Assembly: GCF_900105315.1 (NCBI RefSeq)
Contig: NZ_LT629766.1
Coordinates: 2,480,001-2,544,000, forward strand
Direction: 5' to 3'
DNA length: 64,000 nt
Source: Brevibacterium siliguriense
GTDB taxonomy: Bacteria > Actinomycetota > Actinomycetes > Actinomycetales > Brevibacteriaceae
Shown: piece after piece, positions 53,704 through 63,264 of the stretch
Layout: every line of letters starts with the position of its first letter
Position numbering within the stretch: position 1 is the stretch's first letter
Notes under the pieces: model-generated
Databases searched by the model: none
What the model saw: the letters and a program-made list of their open reading frames with translations, nothing else
What the model was told of the DNA's origin: nothing
Translations under genes and position numbers: made by a program

Positions 53704-53964
53704 TCAGTCGTCTTCGTCGTCATCGTCGAGGAGGAACTCGTCATCGTCTTTGGCGTCCTCGACATCGTCGAAGAGTTCGAATGGGGTGACTTCGTCGAAC
53801 GCGGTGTAGATCGCGTCTTCGTAGATTTCGAAGGCATCGGCCAAAGCCATATAAGCGGCTTCGACTCGGGGGTCTTGGTCACCATTGCGGTGTGCAGATG
53901 CAGCGTAGTGTTCTCTCACCGCTTCGAGGAATGCGTCCAGGGCCTCACGAGGATCAGTGCTCAT
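53704..53964 (-). CDS. Small acidic protein of unknown function
   Basis: An 86-residue, highly acidic protein. The first 60 residues form a probable helical pair (ALDAFLEAVREHYAAS and AYMALADAFEIYEDAIYTAF). The tail is a run of Asp/Glu ending LLDDDDEDD. Family not known to me. Similar acidic-tailed proteins occur beside the mshC block. A TACATT hexamer 6 nt before the ATG suggests leaderless expression, divergent from DUF3090. Confidence 0.75.
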   Translation of the reverse strand: MSTDPREALDAFLEAVREHYAASAHRNGDQDPRVEAAYMALADAFEIYEDAIYTAFDEVTPFELFDDVEDAKDDDEFLLDDDDEDD

Positions 53965-54021
53965 GACTCAAATGTATCCCAGGCAGGACCGACATGTAAG
54001 TGTTTGAACTAGGCTGAAGAC
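53965..54021. promoter_or_regulatory. Divergent leaderless promoters, acidic protein and DUF3090
   Basis: Minus strand TACATT (53971-53976), 6 nt before the ATG at 53964. Plus strand TAGGCT (54010-54015), 6 nt before the ATG at 54022. Confidence 0.55.
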
Positions 54022-54585
54022 ATGGCAGCTCTGTACGACCACCCCACACCTGATCGTTTCGTCGTCGGCACAATCGGTCTCCCCGGCGAGAGGACGTTCC
54101 TCCTCCAAGCGAAGTCCGGCAATTCGCTCACGACCGTGGTCGTCGAGAAGGAGCAGGTCGAGATCCTCTCCGATCGGATCACCGAACTGCTCGATATGGT
54201 CATGATCAAGGATCCGGCCGCCCGGGTCCCGCAGACTGCCCTTGATGATCTCATCGACAATGCCGGACTCAACGTTCCCATCGAACCAGAGTTCCGCGTC
54301 GGCACGATGAGCCTGGGCTGGGACACAGTCAAACACGAACTCGTCATCGAATGCTTCGAACTCACCGAGGCGGACGCCCAGGCCGGAACCTCCGCCGACC
54401 CCGATGACGACGAGGTCGAACGCGAAGTACTGCGCATCGTCCTCGACGCTGCCGCTGCCCGAGAATTCGCCCGCCGCGGCGAACAGGTCGTCAGCGCCGG
54501 ACGCGGAGACTGTCCGTTCTGCTCCCTCCCGCTCGAACCCGACGGCCATCTGTGTCCTCGGGCCAACGGGATCCCGCGCGCCTGA
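54022..54585 (+). CDS. DUF3090-family protein
   Basis: A 187-residue protein, HPTPDRFVVGTIGLPGERTF at the start and CPFCSLPLEPDGHLCPRANG at the end. The two Cys pairs (CPFC and HLCP) form a zinc-ribbon-like C-terminus. Conserved in Actinobacteria beside the phosphomutase, SCO1664 and mshC. Function unknown. SCO1664 follows 6 nt later. Confidence 0.88.
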   Translation: MAALYDHPTPDRFVVGTIGLPGERTFLLQAKSGNSLTTVVVEKEQVEILSDRITELLDMVMIKDPAARVPQTALDDLIDNAGLNVPIEPEFRVGTMSLGWDTVKHELVIECFELTEADAQAGTSADPDDDEVEREVLRIVLDAAAAREFARRGEQVVSAGRGDCPFCSLPLEPDGHLCPRANGIPRA

Positions 54586-54591
54586 TCAGGG

Positions 54592-55404
54592 ATGGACCAC
54601 GGGATTCTCCTCGACGCTCTGGAAGCGGGGGATTGGACTGAGATGGGATCGATCCCACGCGCCAGCAACGACACCCGACTGCTCGTGCTCGAACACGAGG
54701 GCCGGGCGATCAAAGCCGTGTACAAACCAATTTCCGGCGAACGACCCCTGGCAGACTTCCCACAGCAAACGCTGGCCCTGCGCGAGGTCGCGGCATTCCG
54801 TCTCTCCGCCGCCCTCGACCTCGGGGTGGTTCCGCCGACGGTGCTGCGCGACGATCTTCCCGCCGGACGCGGGTCTTTGCAGGCCTACGTCGAAGCCTCC
54901 GACGATGACGAAGCGGTGACCGTGTCGACGGTCAACGCGATCCCCGTCGATCACACCCCTATCTTCGCCCTGCGCACCGAAGACGGCCGCGACATTGTGC
55001 TCTCCCATTCTGTCGACAGCGGACTGAGGGCCATCGCCTTCTTCGACCTGTTGGCCAACAATGCCGACCGCAAAGCCGGTCATGTCATCACAGGCAGCCC
55101 TCTGCCGAGCACGGCAGCCGCCGATATCGGCATCTTCGGCATCGACAACGGGCTGACCTTCCACCATGAGGAGAAGTTGCGCACCGTACTGTGGGGTTTC
55201 TCTCGCACTTCGTTCTGCGCCGAAGAGATCGATGCCCTGCAGGAAGTCGCCGCCATGGACGACGCACTGCGGACACAATTGAGCGACTGTCTGTCTGCCG
55301 ACGAGCTGCAGGCCCTGAAATACCGGGCGAACCGACTTCTCGCCACTGAATTCTTCCCCGAAGCACCTGCCGATCGCACCGTGATTCCCTGGCCGCCGAT
55401 CTGA
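54592..55404 (+). CDS. SCO1664-family protein (PI3/4-kinase-like fold)
   Basis: A 270-residue protein of the SCO1664 family, distantly related to phosphatidylinositol 3/4-kinases. Kinase-like elements include AIKAVYKPISGERPLADFP (possible ATP-phosphate Lys), AFFDLLANNADRKAGHV (catalytic-loop-like) and IFGIDNGLTFH (DFG-like Asp). Role is unknown. Members accompany mshC, suggesting some link to mycothiol or thiol metabolism. Start ATG is 6 nt after DUF3090. Confidence 0.85.
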   Translation: MDHGILLDALEAGDWTEMGSIPRASNDTRLLVLEHEGRAIKAVYKPISGERPLADFPQQTLALREVAAFRLSAALDLGVVPPTVLRDDLPAGRGSLQAYVEASDDDEAVTVSTVNAIPVDHTPIFALRTEDGRDIVLSHSVDSGLRAIAFFDLLANNADRKAGHVITGSPLPSTAAADIGIFGIDNGLTFHHEEKLRTVLWGFSRTSFCAEEIDALQEVAAMDDALRTQLSDCLSADELQALKYRANRLLATEFFPEAPADRTVIPWPPI

Positions 55405-55451
55405 AACCGGAATCACGTCAGCTCGAAAGTGCCGAACGCCTGCCTCTCGGT

Positions 55452-55457
55452 TAGGCT
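55452..55457 (+). promoter_or_regulatory. -10-like hexamer of mshC
   Basis: TAGGCT, 7 nt before GTG 55465. Leaderless spacing and no ribosome site. Confidence 0.5.
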
Positions 55458-55464
55458 GGGTGCC

Positions 55465-56724
55465 GTGAAGTCATGGCCCGAACCTCAACTGCCCCGTCTG
55501 ACCAGCACCGGCAAGGTACCCACGGTCTTCGATACGAGCACCCGCAGTCCGCGCCGCCTGCGCGGATCCGAGCAGACTGCTCGACTCTACGTCTGCGGCA
55601 TCACCCCCTACGATGCGACTCACCTCGGGCATGCCGCCACATATGTAGCCTTCGACCTGCTCAACCGGATCTGGCGCGATGCGGGACTCGAAGTCGTCTA
55701 TGCGCAGAACACCACTGATGTCGACGACCCGCTGCTGGAGAGGGCAGACGCCACGGGAGTCGACTGGCGCGAACTCGCCTCCTCCCAGATCCAGCTCTTC
55801 CGTGAGGATATGGAAGCTCTGCGGGTGATCCCGCCGGCCAGCTTCATCGGCGTAGTCGAGTCCGTCGACGAGATCGCCGCCGGCGTCCGCGACCTCGTGG
55901 ACAAGGGAGCCGCGTACACACTCGACAACGGTGACGTCTACTACCGGGTCTCAACCCAGATCACCCCGCCGTTCGGCACCGTCAGCCATGATGATCGGGA
56001 GACCATGGCCGCGCTCTCTGCCGAACGCGGCGGAGACCCCGAGACTCCGGGCAAGGAGAACCCCATCGACCCGCTGCTGTGGCGGGCAGAGCGCGAAGGG
56101 GAACCGTCCTGGGACGGCGGAGCACTGGGCCGGGGGCGGCCGGGCTGGCATGTCGAATGCACCGTCATCGCCGATAAGTACCTCGGCTTCCCCGTCGATG
56201 TGCAGGGAGGCGGCAACGATCTCATCTTCCCGCATCACGAGATGAGCGCAGCCCATGCTTCGGCCTGGCGGGACACGCCGATGGCGAAGACCTATATGCA
56301 CACCGGAATGGTCGGGCTCGACGGCGAGAAGATGAGCAAGTCCAAGGGCAACCTCGTCCTTGTCTCTCAGCTGCGCGAACGCGGAGTCGATCCCATGGCC
56401 ATCCGCACCGTGATCCTATCCAACCATTACCGCAGCGACTGGAGCTTCACCGAGGAGCAGCTGTCCATCGCCGAGGCGCGCTTGAAGGCGTGGACGCATG
56501 CGGCCAAATGCGAATCAGAATGTCGTCAGGGTCTGCGCGAGCACATCATCGGCCTGCTGCGCGAAGCACTCACCGATGACCTCGACAGCCCCCGGGCTCT
56601 GGGCATCCTCGACGAGTGGGCCGAACACTATGCGGACTCCGAACCTTCGGAGACCGCGGCGCTCAGCGGCGACCGAGTCGCTGACGCCGTCGACGCCCTG
56701 CTGGGCATCCGCCTGCTGGACTGA
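55465..56724 (+). CDS. mshC: Cysteine:1-D-myo-inosityl 2-amino-2-deoxy-glucopyranoside ligase (MshC)
   Basis: A 419-residue class I aminoacyl-tRNA-synthetase-like ligase. The HIGH motif reads THLGHA, the zinc-site Cys lies in YVCGITPYDA, and the KMSKS loop is GEKMSKSKG. GWHVECTVIADKYLG and PHHEMSAAHASA are cysteinyl-ligase signatures. It adds cysteine to glucosaminyl-inositol in mycothiol synthesis. It differs from CysS by length and absence of the anticodon domain. GTG 55465 is chosen for leaderless spacing. The frame to 55429 lacks support. Confidence 0.94.
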   Translation: MKSWPEPQLPRLTSTGKVPTVFDTSTRSPRRLRGSEQTARLYVCGITPYDATHLGHAATYVAFDLLNRIWRDAGLEVVYAQNTTDVDDPLLERADATGVDWRELASSQIQLFREDMEALRVIPPASFIGVVESVDEIAAGVRDLVDKGAAYTLDNGDVYYRVSTQITPPFGTVSHDDRETMAALSAERGGDPETPGKENPIDPLLWRAEREGEPSWDGGALGRGRPGWHVECTVIADKYLGFPVDVQGGGNDLIFPHHEMSAAHASAWRDTPMAKTYMHTGMVGLDGEKMSKSKGNLVLVSQLRERGVDPMAIRTVILSNHYRSDWSFTEEQLSIAEARLKAWTHAAKCESECRQGLREHIIGLLREALTDDLDSPRALGILDEWAEHYADSEPSETAALSGDRVADAVDALLGIRLLD

Positions 56725-56768
56725 CGACGAGCGGCGTTCACCACCCGAGACCAAGGACAGCCCGTGTT

Positions 56769-57599
56769 TCACTTTTCGCGGCCGCGTTTGCGCAGATAGC
56801 GTTCGAACTCGGCCGCGATGGCGTCTCCGCTCGCCTCCGGCAGCTCCGCCGAATCGTTCTGCTTCTCCAGCGCGCTCACGAGTTCGGCCAGACTGGGGTT
56901 GAGGGAGACGAGCTCGTCGGCACCGAGTTCCCATGCCCGGCTCTCCTCTTCGAGCACGTGGATGTCGATCTCGATGCCGGCATAGCGTTCGACGGCCTTC
57001 GCCAATGCGAGCTCTGCCTTCGGTGACGGCGACTCGGCCAGATAGTCCGGCACACCCACCCAGAGGTTGATTGCTCGGACTCCGCGCCAGCGGCAGGCGA
57101 CTCCGAGGAGTCCGAGGATCCCGATGGGTCCCTCATAGCCGTTGGCATCGATGTCGAGTTCGGATGCGAGCGCTGCGTCCTCCGTATTGGCCACCACGGG
57201 CAGAGGGCGCGTATGCGGGACCTCGGCATGGAGACCGCCGAGGAGGACGACAGCATCATTGTCGCCGACCTGACCGAGGACGAGGGAGAGGAACTCCCGC
57301 CATTTCAGCCCCGGTTCGTGGCCGTGGATGACCGTGATCGGCATTTCGCCGAGGTGGCCCCGATGAACCGCTATACCCGGCCAGGCGACCGATGCCTTGC
57401 CGTCCTCGTCGCGGATGATCTCGGGTTCGGAGAAGCGGAACTCGTAGAACCCATCGGTGTCGAGGATCTCGGAGTCGTCTAGGCCCCAGACCTCGATGAG
57501 ATCCTTGGCCAGCGAACTCGCCGCCTCGGAAGCATCGGCATCCTGACCTTCGAAGGCGATGAAGACGAGTGCCCCGGACCCGGATGGAAGAATACTCAT
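56769..57599 (-). CDS. PAC2-family protein
   Basis: A 276-residue PAC2 (proteasome assembly chaperone 2)-like protein. Motifs include GLDDSEILDTDGFYEFRFSEP, HGHEPGLKWREF, LLGGLHAEVPHTRP and ANGYEGPIGILGLL. Bacterial members do not assemble 20S proteasomes and their role is unknown. Often linked to mshC and to nearby HAD and RecB genes. Its divergent promoter with the HAD gene is only 22 bp. Confidence 0.88.
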   Translation of the reverse strand: MSILPSGSGALVFIAFEGQDADASEAASSLAKDLIEVWGLDDSEILDTDGFYEFRFSEPEIIRDEDGKASVAWPGIAVHRGHLGEMPITVIHGHEPGLKWREFLSLVLGQVGDNDAVVLLGGLHAEVPHTRPLPVVANTEDAALASELDIDANGYEGPIGILGLLGVACRWRGVRAINLWVGVPDYLAESPSPKAELALAKAVERYAGIEIDIHVLEEESRAWELGADELVSLNPSLAELVSALEKQNDSAELPEASGDAIAAEFERYLRKRGREK

Positions 57600-57621
57600 G
57601 GTTCCAGACTACGCTGGGCGT
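57600..57621. promoter_or_regulatory. 22-bp divergent promoter with overlapping -10 hexamers (PAC2 and HAD)
   Basis: On the plus strand TACGCT (57610-57615) lies 6 nt before the HAD ATG. On the minus strand TAGTCT (57606-57611) lies 6 nt before the PAC2 ATG. The hexamers share the TA at 57610-57611. No other control sequence fits between the genes. Confidence 0.6.
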
Positions 57622-58296
57622 ATGACGAACCATGCATCACCCGACCCTGCCGCCGTTCTGTGGGACATGGACGGAACCCTGGTCGACACCGAGCCGTATT
57701 GGATCCGTGCCGAGACCGAACTCATGAACGCCCATGGGCTGCCCTGGTCGGAAGAGCAGGGACTCGAATTCGTAGGCAACGAACTGATCGTCTCCGCCCG
57801 GATGATGCGTGAAGCCGGACTCGACCTGCCCGCCGAAGAGATCGTCGAGACCCTCATGGGCAACGTCATCGCACAGATCCGTCAGTCGGTGCCGTTCCGA
57901 CCCGGCGCTCTCGAGCTGCTGGCAGAGCTCAAGTCCGAGGGCATCCCGAATGTCATGGTCACGATGTCCTACCGCCCCCTCGCCGAGGCGGTCATCGCCA
58001 GCTGCCCGAGGAACAGCTTCGCGGGACTCGTCTCCGGCGATGAGGTGGCGGCTGGCAAACCGGACCCCGAACCATATCTGCGCGGGGCCGCGCTGCTCGG
58101 ACTCGACCCCGCAGACTGCGTGGCACTGGAGGACTCGAAGCCTGGGCTGGCCAGCGCCGAGGCCGCGGGAACCATTGCGATCGGAATCCCGCATTTCGTC
58201 GACCTCGACCCGCGTCCGGGCCGCATCCTCTGGGACAGCCTCGAAGGCCGTGGAGTCGCCGACCTGCGACGCCTCCGGGCTCAGCAGAGCGCCTAA
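57622..58296 (+). CDS. HAD-superfamily hydrolase
   Basis: A 224-residue HAD phosphatase of the beta-phosphoglucomutase/GPH type. It has LWDMDGTLVDTEPYW (nucleophile Asp, motif I), MVTMSYRPLAEA (motif II), Lys in AAGKPDPEPYL, and ALEDSKPGLASAEAAG (motif IV). Small alpha-helical cap. Substrate unknown. Probably leaderless. Its stop overlaps the stop of the convergent RecB-like gene. Confidence 0.9.
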   Translation: MTNHASPDPAAVLWDMDGTLVDTEPYWIRAETELMNAHGLPWSEEQGLEFVGNELIVSARMMREAGLDLPAEEIVETLMGNVIAQIRQSVPFRPGALELLAELKSEGIPNVMVTMSYRPLAEAVIASCPRNSFAGLVSGDEVAAGKPDPEPYLRGAALLGLDPADCVALEDSKPGLASAEAAGTIAIGIPHFVDLDPRPGRILWDSLEGRGVADLRRLRAQQSA

Positions 58297-59102
58297 GCTC
58301 CGACGATCTTCGTGATCTCCGGGGTCGGGGGAGCGGTGTTGCCCCAGGCCGGGCACAGAGTTCTGAACGTGCACCAATTGCACAAAGGTGACTTCTTCGG
58401 CCGCCACCGATCCGTCTCGGCAGAGGCGATGATGTCCTTCCAGATCGCATCGATCTCGAACTGCGTCTGTTCGACCTCTGCCATCGTCGGATGGGACTTC
58501 AGCACGCTGCGTGACCCCAGGTACATCAGCTGCAGGGTGTGGACGAGCTCACCGGAGAGCCGGTAGACGACGAGCGCGTAGAAGCCCATCTGGAACTTCG
58601 CCTCCCGCCCGTACTGCGGTTTCGGCTGTTTGCCCGTCTTGTAGTCGACGAGTCGCCGCTCGCCGCCCGGGGCGACGTCGACCCGGTCGATGAACCCGCG
58701 CAGCTCGAGACCGTTGTCCAGCGTCGTGCGGACGAACTTCTCCGTCTCCTCCGGTTCCAGATGCTCCGGATACTCGAGAACAAAGTACGAATCGATGAGC
58801 CGACGCGCCGATGTGAAGAACGTCTCCTTCTCCGATTCCTCGCCGAAGATCTCGAGCACGTCCGGGTCCTTCTCGACGAGTTCCTCCCACGCCGGCATGA
58901 GCATCGTCTGCGCGAGTTCGGCCGTGCGCTCGGCCGCCGGTGCTGTGAACAGCTTCTCGAGCACCGAATGGACCACCGTGCCGCGGAACGCCGCCTGAGA
59001 AGGCGGCTCCGGCAGTTTGTCGATGCTGCGGAAGCGGAACTTCAGAGGGCATTGGATGAAGTCGTTGGCCCGGGAGGGCGAAAGACTGGTGAGCTCGACC
59101 AT
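58293..59102 (-). CDS. RecB-family Fe-S exonuclease (PD-(D/E)XK, PF12705)
   Basis: A 269-residue nuclease. It has SPSRANDFIQCPLKFRFR with the first Cys, FRGTVVHSVLEKLF, the catalytic GERRLVDYKTGKQPKP (Asp and Lys), and a C-terminal CNWCTFRTLCPAWG. The four Cys likely hold a [4Fe-4S] cluster, as in AddB-type nucleases. Widespread in Actinobacteria, with a repair role not defined. TACAGT 6 nt upstream suggests leaderless expression. Confidence 0.9.
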   Translation of the reverse strand: MVELTSLSPSRANDFIQCPLKFRFRSIDKLPEPPSQAAFRGTVVHSVLEKLFTAPAAERTAELAQTMLMPAWEELVEKDPDVLEIFGEESEKETFFTSARRLIDSYFVLEYPEHLEPEETEKFVRTTLDNGLELRGFIDRVDVAPGGERRLVDYKTGKQPKPQYGREAKFQMGFYALVVYRLSGELVHTLQLMYLGSRSVLKSHPTMAEVEQTQFEIDAIWKDIIASAETDRWRPKKSPLCNWCTFRTLCPAWGNTAPPTPEITKIVGA

Positions 59103-59229
59103 AACTCCACTGTAACGACCTGCACGGACACGACGTGGCGACCAGCGGTCGGAGCGTCGTCGCTGTTAGGCTGAGTTACCGACCCTCAGTGGTCCGCTCA
59201 CCACGACATCGACCGGAGGAATCCCTTCA

Positions 59230-60390
59230 ATGGCCGCGAAAAACCACCACCCCGGTGCGTCATCGGGGCTGCGTCTGGGCACCGTCCTCGGCGCACCGGT
59301 GATTCTGGCGTGGTCGTGGTTCCTCGCCGCCATCGTGATCACCGTCCTCTTCGCCCCGTGGCTCAACCAGGTCCGACCGGATCTGGGCGTCGGCGCTTGG
59401 TTCGTAGCCTTCGCCTATGCGGTGCTCCTGTTCGGTTCCGTATTCCTCCACGAGCTCGCTCACGGAGTCGCCGGCCAGTTCTACGGACAGAAGGTCGCCG
59501 CGATCGAACTGAACATCTGGGGCGGGTTCACCCGATTCGAACCGCAGATGGACAACCCGCGCGACAAAGCGGCGATGACGAGCTTCGTCATCTCCATCGT
59601 CGGCCCGATCGTCAACATCGTTCTGGCGCTGCTGGGTTGGTGGTGTCTCAGCGCTGTCAGCCCCACCTCGGTGCCGTGGCTGCTGCTCATCGCCGTCACC
59701 TTCGCCAATGTCGCCCTCGGCGCCATCAACCTGCTGCCGGGCATCCCGCTCGACGGCGGCTGGGCGCTGCAGGCGATCATGTGGCGCATCACCGGATCTC
59801 AGTTCCTGGGCACGATCGTGGCCAGCTGGGTGGGACGCATCATCGCTGTCGGCTTCATCGGCTGGGCGGTCATCACCCCGCTGCTGGCCGGCGAACGACC
59901 CGACCCGCTGCAGGTCGCCTGGATGTCGCTCATCGCGATCATGCTGTGGTTCTCCGCCGGAGACGCCGCCACCCACGCCAAGCGTGCCCGGAAGATGGAG
60001 ACCTACGACCTCTCGCAGGTCATCCAACCGGCGATCGCCGCCACCTGGGACGCCGACCTGGCCGACACCCTCGACTATGCGAACACTCTCGGGAACGCGA
60101 AGGAGCGCACGCTCATCGTCGTCCTCGACCAGAAGGGGCTGCCGTACGGTCTCGTCGACCGGCATGCCGCGGCCGGTCGACTTGCCGAGACCCTCGAAGC
60201 CGTTCCCGCCGGCGAAGTCGCCCGCCCCCTGGCCGGGTGGATCGGAGTGCCGAAGGACATCACCGCCCCGCACCTGCTCGAATCGCTGACGCACCGTCCC
60301 AAGGCGCAGTTCAGCCTGGTTATGGACGGCAACACCCTGGTCGGAGTCATCGACCTGCAGGAGTTCTTCGACGAGCTGCTCGCAGCCTGA
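59230..60390 (+). CDS. Site-2-protease family (M50) intramembrane metalloprotease with CBS-like tail
   Basis: A 386-residue membrane protein with six or seven helices. The zinc motif HELAH is His74-Glu75-His78 in helix 2, and the partner motif is NLLPGIPLDGG. Residues 260-386 form a CBS-pair-like cytoplasmic domain. S2P proteins of this form may cleave membrane-bound regulators. Substrate unknown. GGAGGA precedes the ATG. A TAGGCT hexamer at 59167-59172 could give a leader of about 55 nt. Confidence 0.88.
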   Translation: MAAKNHHPGASSGLRLGTVLGAPVILAWSWFLAAIVITVLFAPWLNQVRPDLGVGAWFVAFAYAVLLFGSVFLHELAHGVAGQFYGQKVAAIELNIWGGFTRFEPQMDNPRDKAAMTSFVISIVGPIVNIVLALLGWWCLSAVSPTSVPWLLLIAVTFANVALGAINLLPGIPLDGGWALQAIMWRITGSQFLGTIVASWVGRIIAVGFIGWAVITPLLAGERPDPLQVAWMSLIAIMLWFSAGDAATHAKRARKMETYDLSQVIQPAIAATWDADLADTLDYANTLGNAKERTLIVVLDQKGLPYGLVDRHAAAGRLAETLEAVPAGEVARPLAGWIGVPKDITAPHLLESLTHRPKAQFSLVMDGNTLVGVIDLQEFFDELLAA

Positions 60391-60395
60391 GCCGG

Positions 60396-60426
60396 TTGTG
60401 TGAGGCAATCCTCACCAGCGTAGAGT
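60396..60426 (+). promoter_or_regulatory. trmI-arc promoter with internal inverted repeat
   Basis: TTGTGT (60396-60401), 19-bp spacer and TAGAGT (60421-60426), 9 nt before ATG 60436. Inside the spacer, GTGAGG-CAAT-CCTCAC (60400-60415) is a perfect 6-bp inverted repeat and a candidate operator. Confidence 0.5.
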
Positions 60427-60435
60427 GGACTCATC

Positions 60436-61509
60436 ATGACTCAGCCACTGCATTCCCGGCCGCCGCGCGTTCTCAGCCGCGGAGAGAAGGTCCAACTCAC
60501 CGACCCCAAGGGGCGGATGCACACCTTCGTGCTCGCCCCGGGGGAGCACTTCCACACGAACAAGGGACTCATCAGCCACGATGACATCATCGGGCGAACA
60601 GAGGGAATCATCGTCGCGAATACCGGGGGAATCGACTTCCAAGTCTTCCGCCCGCGCTACGAAGACTTCGTGCTGTCCATGCCCCGCGGGGCCGCGGTCG
60701 TCTACCCCAAGGATTCGGGGCTCATCGTCACCCTCGGCGATATCTTCCCCGGGGCCACCGTCGTCGAAGCCGGCGTCGGATCGGGTGCTCTGTCGATGGC
60801 GCTGCTGCGTGCGGTGGGCTCGGAAGGGGCCGTCCATTCGTTCGAGCTGCGCGAGGAATTCGCCACGATCGCGGCCGGAAACATCGCTGACTTCTTCGAC
60901 GGCGAACCGGAGAACTGGTCGGTGACCGTCGGCGACCTTTCCGAGACGCTTCCGCAGACGTTCGGAACCGGCAGCGTCGACCGCGTCGTCCTCGACATGC
61001 TCACCCCCTGGAACACGCTCGACGCGGTCAGCGAGGCGCTCAGCCCCGGCGGAATCGTCATCGCGTATGTGGCCACCGTCCCGCAGCTCTCCCGCTTCGT
61101 CGAAGCCCTGCGCGCCTCCGGCAAGTTCGCCGAACCCGAATCCATGGAGGCCATGGTCCGCGGTTGGCACGTCGACGGACTCGCCGTCCGCCCCGACCAC
61201 CGGATGATCGCTCACACCGGATTCCTCATCATGGCGCGACGAATGGCCGACGGCATCAGCCCCCTGGAGAAGAAGAAGCGCCCCCAGGGGGCCACCGCAG
61301 CCGCCGAGGATGTGGCGGCGTGGAAGGAACCCGAAGTCACCGAGGCGGCCATCGGCACCCGCACCGCACACGGGAAGAAGCTGCGCCGGGTGATGCGCGA
61401 GGCCGGAAAACGTCTGCGCGACGCGCCGGAAGGATCCGGCGAAGTGCGGACCACAGATGTCACAGACAGCCCGACTGGCACCACCACAGGGCCGAAGGAG
61501 GATCGATGA
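60436..61509 (+). CDS. trmI: tRNA (adenine-58-N1)-methyltransferase
   Basis: A 357-residue SAM methyltransferase with [15 protein letters not shown] (SAM loop) and [13 protein letters not shown] (catalytic region). The N-terminal small barrel is typical of TrmI, and the C-terminal 80 residues are a variable basic tail. It makes m1A58 in the T loop. Its usual neighbour in Actinobacteria is arc, and here the stop overlaps arc (ATGA). Nearly leaderless, with no ribosome site. Confidence 0.92.
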   Translation: MTQPLHSRPPRVLSRGEKVQLTDPKGRMHTFVLAPGEHFHTNKGLISHDDIIGRTEGIIVANTGGIDFQVFRPRYEDFVLSMPRGAAVVYPKDSGLIVTLGDIFPGATVVEAGVGSGALSMALLRAVGSEGAVHSFELREEFATIAAGNIADFFDGEPENWSVTVGDLSETLPQTFGTGSVDRVVLDMLTPWNTLDAVSEALSPGGIVIAYVATVPQLSRFVEALRASGKFAEPESMEAMVRGWHVDGLAVRPDHRMIAHTGFLIMARRMADGISPLEKKKRPQGATAAAEDVAAWKEPEVTEAAIGTRTAHGKKLRRVMREAGKRLRDAPEGSGEVRTTDVTDSPTGTTTGPKEDR

Positions 61510-63158
61510 CAGAGACCACGACCGAGGTGAAGAAGCTGCGCGAGGACACCGCGTCCCTGCGCCAGCAGCTCTACACAGCGGGCAAACGCAATGAGGCACT
61601 GTCGAAGACTCTGCGCACGGCCCGTGACGAGCTGGGACGGATCAAAGAGGAGGCTCGGCGTCTGACCGAGCCGCCGAACAACTGGGGTACTCTCATCGCC
61701 CTCGGAGAGAATGCAGTGTCCGCCGATGTCATCGTCGGCGGTCGCCGTATGCGCGTGGCCGTCGCCCCCGAGATCGAGCCCGAGAGTCTGAGGGCCGGAG
61801 CCGATGTGCTCCTGTCCGAAGGTCTCGTCATCATCGGCACCGGGGACTTCCCACCCGTGGGCTCTGTCGTCAACGTCCGCGAATTCGTCGACTCCCAGCG
61901 CATCCTCGTCGGTGCCCCCGGCGATGACGAGCAGGTCTTCACTCTCGCAGCAGGACTCGTCGACTCGGGACTGCGCGTCGGCGATGCCGTCGTCGTCGAT
62001 ACTCGCACCCACTATGCGCTGCAGGTCATCGAGAAGCCCGAGGTCTCCTCGCTGCTGCTCGAAGAGGTCCCCGACATCACGTACTCGGACATCGGCGGAC
62101 TGGCCGACCAGATCGAACAGATCAAGGACGCCGTCGAACTGCCCTTCGAACACCCCGAGCTCTACACCGAGCACGGACTCAAACCGCCCAAGGGAATTCT
62201 GCTCTACGGCCCTCCCGGCTGCGGTAAGACACTCATCGCGAAGGCTGTGGCGAACTCCCTGGCCGATCGCACGGGCAAGGTGCGCACGAGCAAGACCTAC
62301 TTCCTCAACATCAAAGGTCCGGAGCTGCTGGACAAGTACGTCGGCGAGACCGAACGTCAGCTGCGTCTGATCTTCGCCCGTGCACGGGAGAAGGCTTCGG
62401 CCGGCTTCCCCGTCGTGGTGTTCTTCGACGAGATGGAATCGCTGTTCCGCACCCGCGGAACCGGCAAGTCATCGGACGTGGAGACGACGATCGTGCCGCA
62501 GCTGCTCACGGAGATCGACGGTGTCGAACAGCTCGACAACGTCATCGTCATCGGCGCGTCGAACCGTGAGGATCTCATCGACCCCGCGATCCTGCGCCCC
62601 GGTCGACTCGATGTGAAGATCCGCATCGAACGCCCCGATGCCGAGGCGGCTCGGGACATCTTCGAGAAGTACCTGACCGCGGATCTGCCCCTGCATTCGA
62701 GCGTGCTGGCCGGCCATAGCGGCCCCGCCGAGGCGGTTTCGGCGCTCATCGACAGCTGTGTCGAGAGGATGTTCGCAGAGACCCCGGAGAACGAATTCGT
62801 CGAGGTCAGCTACGCCGACGGTTCGAAGGAAGTCCTTCACTTCTCCGCTTTCGCCTCCGGTGCGATGATCCACAACATCGTCGACCGGGCGAAGAAGGCG
62901 GCGATCAAATCGCTGCTCGACACCGGCGAGCGCGGTCTGTGCCCCGGTCACTTCGAGGATGCGATCGCCGAGGAGTTCAGCGAACACGAGGATCTGCCGA
63001 ACACGACGAACCCGGACGAATGGGCGCGGATCTCCGGCCGTAAAGGCGAACGCGTCACTCATCTGCGGATGATGCACCTCGACACGACCAGGGGAGCCCC
63101 GACGGTGCCGTATGAGACCGATATCGCAGAGGTGCGACCGAACTCCGACCTCGTCTGA
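61506..63158 (+). CDS. arc: AAA+ ATPase ARC/Mpa of the pupylation pathway
   Basis: A 550-residue AAA+ protein. Coiled coil at about 5-55, two OB-fold domains at about 60-180, then AAA+ with Walker A GPPGCGKT (235-242), Walker [12 protein letters not shown], and arginine-finger region [15 protein letters not shown]. It unfolds Pup-tagged proteins. The C-terminus reads [10 protein letters not shown] and lacks the terminal GQYL motif that opens the 20S proteasome in Mpa. Translation is coupled to trmI. dop lies downstream. Confidence 0.94.
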   Translation: MTETTTEVKKLREDTASLRQQLYTAGKRNEALSKTLRTARDELGRIKEEARRLTEPPNNWGTLIALGENAVSADVIVGGRRMRVAVAPEIEPESLRAGADVLLSEGLVIIGTGDFPPVGSVVNVREFVDSQRILVGAPGDDEQVFTLAAGLVDSGLRVGDAVVVDTRTHYALQVIEKPEVSSLLLEEVPDITYSDIGGLADQIEQIKDAVELPFEHPELYTEHGLKPPKGILLYGPPGCGKTLIAKAVANSLADRTGKVRTSKTYFLNIKGPELLDKYVGETERQLRLIFARAREKASAGFPVVVFFDEMESLFRTRGTGKSSDVETTIVPQLLTEIDGVEQLDNVIVIGASNREDLIDPAILRPGRLDVKIRIERPDAEAARDIFEKYLTADLPLHSSVLAGHSGPAEAVSALIDSCVERMFAETPENEFVEVSYADGSKEVLHFSAFASGAMIHNIVDRAKKAAIKSLLDTGERGLCPGHFEDAIAEEFSEHEDLPNTTNPDEWARISGRKGERVTHLRMMHLDTTRGAPTVPYETDIAEVRPNSDLV

Positions 63159-63181
63159 ACTTGGTCCGTGGCTGGGAAGAG

Positions 63182-63229
63182 CGAAGAGCCCGGTGTCTCT
63201 GTCAGCTGACGGAGACACCGGGCTCTTCG
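63182..63229. terminator. Bidirectional terminator between arc and DUF3054
   Basis: 18-nt perfect arms (63182-63199 and 63212-63229) enclose a further palindrome GTCAGCTGAC (63201-63210), making one long hairpin between convergent genes. Confidence 0.92.
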
Positions 63230-63264
63230 TATGCGAGCGGGCCTCGGGTCGAGGCGATTGATGA

